Shown in pieces: positions 58,239-64,000 of a stretch of DNA of 64,000 bases (position 1 is its first letter; each line of letters starts with the position of its first letter). A program made the position numbers and the translations under genes. This DNA is from Algoriphagus aestuariicola (GTDB taxonomy: Bacteria > Bacteroidota > Bacteroidia > Cytophagales > Cyclobacteriaceae), in the NCBI RefSeq assembly GCF_017254835.1, contig NZ_JAFKCW010000004.1, positions 463,266-527,265 on the forward strand, given 5' to 3'. The notes below the pieces were generated by a model that worked only from the letters and a program-made list of their open reading frames with translations, had not been told where the DNA came from and searched no databases.

Positions 58239-58425
58239 GGATCAAAACCAGATTCGTGCAGAGATAGTCAAGGCAGTACTGGAAGAAAACAAGATTCCCG
58301 CGGTAGTGATGAGTAGTAAAGAAACCATCTATAACGTGTTTGGGACGTACGAGGTGCTGGTGGTCCAGGGAGACGCGCTGGCGGCAATGCAATTGATTCA
58401 AAATGAGATCACGTTTCAACATTAA
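58213..58425 (+). CDS. DUF2007-domain small protein
   Basis: The 70-residue cytoplasmic protein (ENWIKVYEDQNQIRAEIVKA ... VLVVQGDALAAMQLIQNEI) fits DUF2007, the PII-like signal-transduction fold. The ATG at 58213 is chosen because earlier codons in the frame lie deep in the CPBP gene and give non-matching sequence. It overlaps the CPBP gene (26 bases) and cdsA (23 bases). The overlaps suggest translation coupling; whether it regulates cdsA is unknown. Confidence 0.8.
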   Translation: MENWIKVYEDQNQIRAEIVKAVLEENKIPAVVMSSKETIYNVFGTYEVLVVQGDALAAMQLIQNEITFQH

Positions 58426-59242
58426 TAATTATAGTAACCTGGGCCAGCGTGCGATCACCGCGGCAATAGGGGCGGTGATTGTCGTTTCGGCCGCCATCTA
58501 TTCCGATTGGACCTACTTTGTCGTTTTCGCCGCGATTTTGGGATTTTCCCAGATGGAGTTCTATAAACTTACCGGTCTGGATGGCATGCTTCCGCTGAGA
58601 AGTTTCGGGACTTTCCTGGGCATCATGATTTTCACCTTGACCTTCATGATCGAAAAAGAGCGGCTGCCCAATGAATACCTTTACCTGATTTTTCCGATCG
58701 TTTCCCTGACATTTTTCATCAAGCTTTACAAAAAGACGGACAAAAAACCCTTTACCGGTGTCGCGTATACGTACCTGGGTATTTTCTATGTGGCGCTGCC
58801 TTTTTCTTTGCTGAATCTGGCGGTCTTTTCGGAAGGTAAGGTGTACCACTATGAGATTCTGATCGGTTGCCTGCTGATCCTGTGGGCCAGTGATACGGGA
58901 GCCTATTTCGCGGGAACCAAATTTGGCAAGACCAAACTCTTTGAACGAGTGTCCCCAAAGAAGTCTTGGGAGGGATTCCTTGGTGGAGCTTTTGCGGCGA
59001 TCGCCGTGGCCTTTGTCCTTTCGCAGTATTTCCAGGTGATCGAGGACTGGAAGTGGCTGGTCATCGCCGGTATCATCATCATTGCAGGTACTTATGGAGA
59101 CCTGATCGAGTCGCTTTTTAAGCGATCAATAGAAATCAAAGACTCCGGAAATCACCTTCCCGGTCATGGCGGTTTTATGGATCGTTTTGACGGATTGTTA
59201 CTTTCGGCACCCTTTATCACCGCTTTTTTGAAAATCTTTTAA
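58403..59242 (+). CDS. cdsA: Phosphatidate cytidylyltransferase
   Basis: Makes CDP-diacylglycerol from phosphatidic acid and CTP at the inner membrane, the branch point to phosphatidylethanolamine and phosphatidylglycerol. The 279-residue protein has eight hydrophobic helices and the C-terminal signature: SPKKSWEGFLGG (~residue 188), GDLIESLFKR and DSGNHLPGHGGFMDRFDGLL. The start at 58403 lies in the 3' end of the DUF2007 gene. Downstream in the window, psd uses a later product of the same pathway. Confidence 0.95.
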   Translation: MRSRFNINNYSNLGQRAITAAIGAVIVVSAAIYSDWTYFVVFAAILGFSQMEFYKLTGLDGMLPLRSFGTFLGIMIFTLTFMIEKERLPNEYLYLIFPIVSLTFFIKLYKKTDKKPFTGVAYTYLGIFYVALPFSLLNLAVFSEGKVYHYEILIGCLLILWASDTGAYFAGTKFGKTKLFERVSPKKSWEGFLGGAFAAIAVAFVLSQYFQVIEDWKWLVIAGIIIIAGTYGDLIESLFKRSIEIKDSGNHLPGHGGFMDRFDGLLLSAPFITAFLKIF

Positions 59243-59271
59243 CGCAAGCACGGGCGCTCTGAAAATCTAAG

Positions 59272-59279
59272 TAAGTTTG
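59272..59279 (+). promoter_or_regulatory. -7 promoter box of the glutamate dehydrogenase gene
   Basis: TAAGTTTG matches TAnnTTTG exactly and lies 35 bases before the ATG at 59315. No TTTG is found at the expected upstream spacing. Confidence 0.4.
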
Positions 59280-59314
59280 TGCAGCATTTCACAAACCAAT
59301 TTAAGAACCCAAAT

Positions 59315-60592
59315 ATGGCTTACATTGAACCGGCTCCGATAAAGGATAAGGAAAATCCCCTTGAGTCAATGATGGAAAGATTCAACATCGCTGCCGAGAA
59401 ACTCGGACTCTCCGATGAAGTTTACAACGTGTTGAAGAATCCCGCCAAGCAAGTAATCGTATCTCTGCCGATCACCATGGACAATGGCAACATCCAGGTT
59501 TTCGAAGGGATTCGGGTCATCCATTCCAACATCCTCGGCCCTGCAAAGGGCGGAATCCGCTTTGCGCCCGATGTGCACCTAGACGAAGTCCGCGCTTTGG
59601 CTGCCTGGATGACTTGGAAATGCGCAGTGGTAGACATTCCCTACGGTGGAGGTAAAGGTGGGGTTCGATGCAATCCACGCGAGATGTCCAAAGGTGAAAT
59701 CGAGCGCCTGGTCAGAGCCTATACCATGGCAATGATCGACGTCTTTGGCCCGGACAAAGATATCCCAGCTCCCGATATGGGGACAGGGCCAAGGGAGATG
59801 GCATGGTTGATGGACGAATACTCCAAAGCCCATGGCATGACGATTCCTGCCGTGGTCACCGGCAAGCCGCTGGTACTTGGAGGGTCTTTGGGTCGAACCG
59901 AAGCTACTGGCCGCGGGGTGATGGTATCAACCCTCGCAGCAATGCAGAAATTGAAAATCAATCCATTCTCAGCGACATGCGCGGTGCAAGGTTTTGGTAA
60001 TGTGGGTGGATGGGCAGCCCAGCTCTTGGAAGAGCGCGGGCTCAAGATCGTCTCCATCTCGGATCATACTGGGGCATTCTACAACGCCGCGGGTATCAAC
60101 ATACAGGAAGCGATCAAGCACAAGGACGCGCACAATGGGACTTTGGAAGGATTCAGTGGCGGTGATAAAATGGACAATCCAGGCGATCTGATGACGTTGG
60201 ATGTCGACGTATTGGTGCCTGCTGCCATGGAGGACGTGATCACGATAGCCAATGCGGACAAGATAAAGGCAAAATTGATCGTGGAGGGTGCCAATGGCCC
60301 GACCTCCGCAAAAGCAGATGCCATCATCAATGAGAAGGGCATAATGGCTGTTCCCGACATCCTCGCCAACGCTGGAGGAGTGACCGTCTCCTATTTCGAG
60401 TGGGTTCAAAACCGCCTGGGATACAAGTGGACCGCCGACCGTGTCAATCGCCGCTCCGACAGGATCATGAAAGATGCCTTTGACAACGTCTATCAAGCGT
60501 CCGTGAAATACAATGTGCCGATGAGAATCGCCGCCTACATCGTGGCGATCGACAAAGTTGCCAAGACCTACAGCTTCCGCGGAGGCTTCTAA
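59315..60592 (+). CDS. Glu/Leu/Phe/Val dehydrogenase (glutamate dehydrogenase)
   Basis: Reversible oxidative deamination of glutamate, or of a branched-chain amino acid. Start at 59315 gives AYIEPAPIKDKENPLESMME; an in-frame upstream codon adds 12 residues before the -7 box and is unlikely. Motifs: KGGIRFAPDVHLDEVRALA, PYGGGKGGV (catalytic Lys, ~residue 114), AVQGFGNVGGWAA (cofactor Rossmann, ~217-229), VEGANGPTS and NAGGVTVSYFEWVQN. The 425-residue length fits hexameric GDH. A terminator lies just downstream, inside the leader of psd. Confidence 0.94.
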   Translation: MAYIEPAPIKDKENPLESMMERFNIAAEKLGLSDEVYNVLKNPAKQVIVSLPITMDNGNIQVFEGIRVIHSNILGPAKGGIRFAPDVHLDEVRALAAWMTWKCAVVDIPYGGGKGGVRCNPREMSKGEIERLVRAYTMAMIDVFGPDKDIPAPDMGTGPREMAWLMDEYSKAHGMTIPAVVTGKPLVLGGSLGRTEATGRGVMVSTLAAMQKLKINPFSATCAVQGFGNVGGWAAQLLEERGLKIVSISDHTGAFYNAAGINIQEAIKHKDAHNGTLEGFSGGDKMDNPGDLMTLDVDVLVPAAMEDVITIANADKIKAKLIVEGANGPTSAKADAIINEKGIMAVPDILANAGGVTVSYFEWVQNRLGYKWTADRVNRRSDRIMKDAFDNVYQASVKYNVPMRIAAYIVAIDKVAKTYSFRGGF

Positions 60593-60614
60593 GGCTGTTT
60601 TGAAGCAAAAGTTT

Positions 60615-60622
60615 TAACTTTG
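60615..60622 (+). promoter_or_regulatory. Possible -7 box upstream of psd
   Basis: TAACTTTG matches TAnnTTTG, 43 bases before the psd ATG at 60666. It is directly followed by the gdh terminator hairpin, so a transcript from here would start within the hairpin. Confidence 0.3.
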
Positions 60623-60624
60623 AG

Positions 60625-60652
60625 GCGTGGGGAACGATTCCCCGCGCTTTTT
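60625..60652 (+). terminator. Intrinsic terminator of the glutamate dehydrogenase gene
   Basis: GCGTGGGGAA pairs with TTCCCCGCGC (one G-T pair) across a three-base loop, followed by TTTTT. It lies 32 bases after the stop codon. Confidence 0.82.
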
Positions 60653-60665
60653 CGATTTAAGAAAC

Positions 60666-61331
60666 ATGATGACAATTCATAAAGAAGGAAGGGTTTTGCT
60701 GTTTTGGATGATGATCATCCTAGTGGCGCTCAACTACCTCCTATATTATTATCTCCCCGAGGAAAGGCTCCTGATCAACCTAGCCGTCATAGTCAGCGTG
60801 GTGCTGTATCTGATCGTATTGCAGTTCTTCAGGAACCCGATTTTCCCCCTCCCCAATGAAGAAGGGATAGTATATGCGCCAGCCGACGGCAAAATCGTAG
60901 TGATCGAGGAAGCCTTTGAAGACGAATACTTGAAGGAAAAGCGCAAGCAGGTTTCCATCTTCATGTCCCCGATCAATGTTCACGTAAACCGCTCACCGGT
61001 AAAGGGCGAGGTCGAGTATTTCCACTACCATCCAGGTAAATATCTGGTAGCCTGGCATCCCAAGTCAAGCACCGAAAATGAGCGTACCTCCATGGTGATC
61101 CGCGATACGAAGGGAACCAAAATCATGGTCAGACAGATCGCCGGAGCGTTGGCGAGAAGAATCAAATGGTACGTGAAGCCAGGATCTCGGCTCGAACAGG
61201 GCGGCGAGTTTGGCTTTATCAAATTTGGATCGCGTGTCGATGTGTTTTTGCCTTTGGATGCGGAGATCCTCTGTACAATGGATCAGGTAACCAAGGGGGC
61301 GAGGACGCCCATTGCGAGGATGAAGTCGTAA
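60666..61331 (+). CDS. psd: Phosphatidylserine decarboxylase family protein
   Basis: Makes phosphatidylethanolamine from phosphatidylserine. The 221-residue protein has two N-terminal hydrophobic helices and a soluble domain with FFRNPIFPLP, IVYAPADGKIVVIEE, IFMSPINVHVNRSPVKGEV, YHPGKYL, and the self-cleavage pair Gly188-Ser189 in KFGSRVDVF, where the serine becomes the pyruvoyl cofactor. This short PSD type is common in Bacteroidota and archaea. Start at 60666 (or the next ATG); an upstream frame extension is unlikely because the terminator hairpin lies there. pssA is not in the window. Confidence 0.92.
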   Translation: MMTIHKEGRVLLFWMMIILVALNYLLYYYLPEERLLINLAVIVSVVLYLIVLQFFRNPIFPLPNEEGIVYAPADGKIVVIEEAFEDEYLKEKRKQVSIFMSPINVHVNRSPVKGEVEYFHYHPGKYLVAWHPKSSTENERTSMVIRDTKGTKIMVRQIAGALARRIKWYVKPGSRLEQGGEFGFIKFGSRVDVFLPLDAEILCTMDQVTKGARTPIARMKS

Positions 61332-61523
61332 TCGAAAAAACAACCTATCGCGTTTCCTCCGTTTTTTTGAGTTGACCTTTTCGGCAAACCGAAAGCGATT
61401 TGAACTTCAAGGGCTGTATCCACCTGGATCCAGGTAGGAAAAGCTTAGAATCTCCTTCAAAAAAATGCGTAAAGGTAAAACGATTTAAATCAGCCTAGAG
61501 ACAATGCTACGCTCACACCGAGG
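61332..61523. other. 192-base gap downstream of psd
   Basis: It separates convergent psd and the VCBS gene. I see no gene; short symmetric sequences are ACCTGGATCCAGGT at 61421-61434 and a weak TAGAGAC/GTCTCTA pair across the VCBS stop codon. Confidence 0.4.
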
Positions 61524-64000
61524 CTAGTCTCTAAGCAATATTGTACGCTTTTTTCCCGAAAAGGAAACCAGTTGCACGGAGTCGATCTCCTGCGGTATCC
61601 GGACTTTACGGGAAGACTGGCTAAGGTATCCAGATCCATAAAACAACTCCTGTTGCTTCACCGCTTTACCCGCCTGATACGAAATGACCAAACGTTCGTC
61701 CTGATTTGCAGCTATTGAAGTTCCCGGACTTGGAGAGTTTTGTACGAAAGCCAATAAAGGCTGATTGTATCGACTGACCAGGATCAGCTGACTACTGTCT
61801 GGACGGGTCAGCAGCGCCATCGCCCGAGCTTCTCCGTCAATGCTGAAGCCACTTGCTGAGGAAGGCTGGGCAATCATTTTTCCCTCAAGGTCAAATGCGA
61901 TTAGTCCTCCCCTGCTGGCATCCGACCTTCCGGTGACGGTTTCGTTGCCAAAGTAATTCCCCAAATACAGCATGCCTTTATCAGTTTCAAGCATTCCGAA
62001 TATCCTGGAGATTTGTGCCGTCCGTGGGAATGCTTCAAAGCCGAAATTTCCCGAATAAATCCCCGAATTGAATTCTGGAGCGAGTAGACTTTCTGCATTT
62101 GCGAGTTCTTCTTGGGAGAAAAAGCTTTTTCGCTCGATGGTTGCAAACTCCCGATAAACCAGAAATTTGGTCTTCCATTTCGGGATTTGGGATACGAGCT
62201 GATTTCGGCTCTGCACGGTAAATTGCTGCTCGCCAAAGTATTGGAAAAGGATGGGGTCGAGACTTCCATTTGCGTCAAAGTCCCCGAAAACCAATTCTAT
62301 TGGTTTGTTCTGACCAGATCTCCAGCGGGTATTCAGCCCTACGTTTCCCAAAGTATAGCGCGGCCTTTGCCCGGGGACCAATGAAAGTGCCGCAAGACTG
62401 TTCCACCAACCCCGGGAATCCCAGCTCGAATCCGACAGGCTTTTCCGTGTAAGCTTGACTTTGCCGTCAGGCTCTTTATTGGTAAGGAAAACCGTCAGCG
62501 GCATCCAGTCGCCTACCAGTATCAGATCGACCAGACCGTCTTGGTCGTAGTCCGACCAAAGCGCGCTGGACACCATGCCTCCCTTGGCGAGTTCAGGAGC
62601 AAGTGACTCCGTCACATCTCCGAAAGTGCCGCTTTTATTTTCAAGCAAGTAGGATCGGGGAGTTTCAGGATAGCGGCCAGGTGTGACCCTTCCCCCTACG
62701 AAAAGATCTAAATCCCCATCCCCATCAAAGTCTCCCGCAACCACAGCGGATCCGGAGCTTTGAACTTTAGGGATCATTTCTTCGGTTTCGACGAAATTGC
62801 CCTTGCCGTCATTTAGATAAAACGAATCCAGATAGTGGCTGTCGCCAGCTGGAAAGCGGCTTCCGCCGCTGACCACATAGAGATCCAGGTCACCGTCATC
62901 ATCCGCATCAAAGAGGAGGACCCCCATTTCGTCTTTTTCACCGGATCCCACTAGTGGCTTTTGACTGAATGTCCCGTCAGGTTTTTGGAGAAAAAACTGG
63001 CCTGAGCTGCCAACGGAACCAGCGAGATAAAAGTCATCCAGCCCGTCTCCGTCCACGTCTCCTACGGCTAAGCCTGGGCCTAAATCGCTGTTTTTGCGGG
63101 ACAAGAGCACTTGATGGTTAAAGTCATTGAAGGGCACCGGAGTCGGCTGATGGTGAATTCCTAGCTCGTCGGAGACCTCCCGGAATACCTGCGATGGCTT
63201 TTTCTCAGTAAACTCTGCGGGCTGGCTATCTGAATAGTCGAGTTCTAGAGTCTTGTTTGATGTGGTTTTTCCGGTTCGCGAGATGTTGCCGTCAGGCCAT
63301 CGGACCACCACAGAGTCAATGGATGGCAAGTCTCCCAGTCCAAAAAGCGAAGGTTCAAGCATCGAGGACTTGTAGCCACGGGTAGGCTGGACTTCCCTTC
63401 GTATCAGATGGCTTTTCCCCTCTAACGCTCCGTAAACACTGATGCTGGCACCAAAGGCGAAGGGGTTTTTGGCTGGGCCTTTCAGTTGGACTTTGAGCCA
63501 GTTTTTGGCGGAAATCGATTCCGAGTTAATAAGCTCGTTTCGATAGATGCCGGCCTCTTGGTTTAGGTTGTTGGTGACCAAGTCCAAGTCCCCATCTCCG
63601 TCTAGGTCGGCATAGGCCATCCCGTTGGCGATTCCCAGATCGTCGATTCCCCAGGTGGCAGAGACATCTTCAAAGCCCAAATCGCCCTTGTTGCGGAAGG
63701 CGAAATTTTTCAACTTGACTTCTTTGAGGATGTTGAGGCCGTCGAGGCGAAGCTTTTTCTTTTCCTCCGGCGTCATAAAGGGCCCGAGATTGTTGGTATA
63801 GTTGATGTAGTCCAGATCGGTGATGTCCTTGCCGTATCCGTTGGATATGATCAGATCCTGCCAGCCATCCAGATCAAGGTCCGCGAGTAAAGGAGACCAG
63901 CTCCAGTCGGTCTGAGAAATGCCCGCCATCTCCCCGATTTCGCCAAAAGTGCCGTCTCCTCGGTTGAGCTGGAGCACGTTTCTGACGTATTGGGGCTCGT
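61524..64000 (-). CDS. VCBS/FG-GAP repeat protein with ASPIC/UnbV domain, 5'-truncated by the window
   Basis: The frame is open beyond the right window edge (EPQYVRNVLQLNRGDGTF at the start of what is visible), so the N terminus is missing; about 825 residues are seen. It has FG-GAP-like calcium-binding repeats of the form DLDGDGDLDLV, several times in both halves (ADLDLDGWQDLI, GDVDGDGLDDFY, FDADDDGDLDLY, GDFDGDGDLDLF). An ASPIC/UnbV domain lies between (RGYKSSMLEPSLFGLGDLP; VVRWPDGN). Such proteins (CRTAC1-like) are exported, often placed near SusC/SusD pairs, and likely bind or display glycans. The function is unknown. Confidence 0.88.
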   Translation of the reverse strand, partial: EPQYVRNVLQLNRGDGTFGEIGEMAGISQTDWSWSPLLADLDLDGWQDLIISNGYGKDITDLDYINYTNNLGPFMTPEEKKKLRLDGLNILKEVKLKNFAFRNKGDLGFEDVSATWGIDDLGIANGMAYADLDGDGDLDLVTNNLNQEAGIYRNELINSESISAKNWLKVQLKGPAKNPFAFGASISVYGALEGKSHLIRREVQPTRGYKSSMLEPSLFGLGDLPSIDSVVVRWPDGNISRTGKTTSNKTLELDYSDSQPAEFTEKKPSQVFREVSDELGIHHQPTPVPFNDFNHQVLLSRKNSDLGPGLAVGDVDGDGLDDFYLAGSVGSSGQFFLQKPDGTFSQKPLVGSGEKDEMGVLLFDADDDGDLDLYVVSGGSRFPAGDSHYLDSFYLNDGKGNFVETEEMIPKVQSSGSAVVAGDFDGDGDLDLFVGGRVTPGRYPETPRSYLLENKSGTFGDVTESLAPELAKGGMVSSALWSDYDQDGLVDLILVGDWMPLTVFLTNKEPDGKVKLTRKSLSDSSWDSRGWWNSLAALSLVPGQRPRYTLGNVGLNTRWRSGQNKPIELVFGDFDANGSLDPILFQYFGEQQFTVQSRNQLVSQIPKWKTKFLVYREFATIERKSFFSQEELANAESLLAPEFNSGIYSGNFGFEAFPRTAQISRIFGMLETDKGMLYLGNYFGNETVTGRSDASRGGLIAFDLEGKMIAQPSSASGFSIDGEARAMALLTRPDSSQLILVSRYNQPLLAFVQNSPSPGTSIAANQDERLVISYQAGKAVKQQELFYGSGYLSQSSRKVRIPQEIDSVQLVSFSGKKRTILLRD

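Noticed and set aside
61421-61434. 14-bp palindrome ACCTGGATCCAGGT after psd
   Set aside because: Perfect symmetry but no loop, no T run, no second copy seen and no gene it could clearly control; a chance palindrome is likely.
61496-61533. TAGAGAC/GTCTCTA pair around the stop codon of the VCBS gene
   Set aside because: Seven-base arms with a 24-base gap and no T run; too weak for a terminator.

Overview
The window reads as an ordinary chromosomal stretch of a Bacteroidota bacterium, most likely order Cytophagales (a Cyclobacteriaceae/Algoriphagus-like organism; the genus is inference). Pointers are a PorT-type type IX secretion gene behind menG, a DUF5606 gene, a TonB receptor with an N-terminal carboxypeptidase-regulatory-like domain, a GH3/serine-hydrolase fusion, an ASPIC/UnbV-VCBS protein, and several upstream boxes of the Bacteroidota -7 type TAnnTTTG. 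I see no tRNA, rRNA, CRISPR array, insertion sequence or prophage. Genes are dense and lie on both strands.

Layout. 1-16.3 kb: glycerophospholipid genes (PlsB-like acyltransferase, gpsA), a PQQ sugar dehydrogenase, fbp, aspartate kinase, a Gfo/Idh/MocA oxidoreductase and an alpha/beta hydrolase. A three-gene minus-strand run (GNAT, fructosamine kinase-like, LMW tyrosine phosphatase) follows, then waaA-rsgA, a phosphoribosyltransferase-panB pair, and a 985-residue GH3 plus serine hydrolase protein. 16.5-27.5 kb: an unknown membrane protein-mutL-rhomboid-rhomboid run, a small beta-barrel, rlmN, a cytochrome c maturation run (ccmC, ccmD-like, ccmE, ccmF-like), marC and rnhA. 27.5-32.4 kb: a TIM-barrel sugar isomerase-like gene, a GIY-YIG nuclease gene bracketed by palindrome-related repeats, DUF5606, engB, menG and porT.

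32.5-39.9 kb: a tightly overlapping operon (tiny membrane protein, sodium/solute symporter, GH88-type hydrolase, old-yellow-enzyme flavoprotein, SDR), then a purine permease overlapping an apparently exported MTA/SAH nucleosidase. 39.9-49 kb: acyl-CoA dehydrogenase, GH16, a PQQ dehydrogenase with embedded cytochrome c, ccmB apart from its ccm partners and behind an inverted repeat, an SDR, a VanX-type lipoprotein, threonine synthase and a LysR regulator. 49-64 kb: a TonB siderophore-type receptor, ThuA protein, NifU-like protein, DUF3810 metallopeptidase, a degenerate M23-fold protein, a DMT exporter and dusB. The end holds a CPBP protease-DUF2007-cdsA overlap cluster, glutamate dehydrogenase, psd and the 3' part of a large VCBS/ASPIC gene that runs off the window.

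No large novel system stands out. The best leads are the GIY-YIG gene flanked by REP-like repeats, the symporter/GH88/ene-reductase/SDR operon, the CxxxY-type CcmE, the exported nucleosidase beside a purine permease, and an M23-fold protein that has lost its metal ligands.
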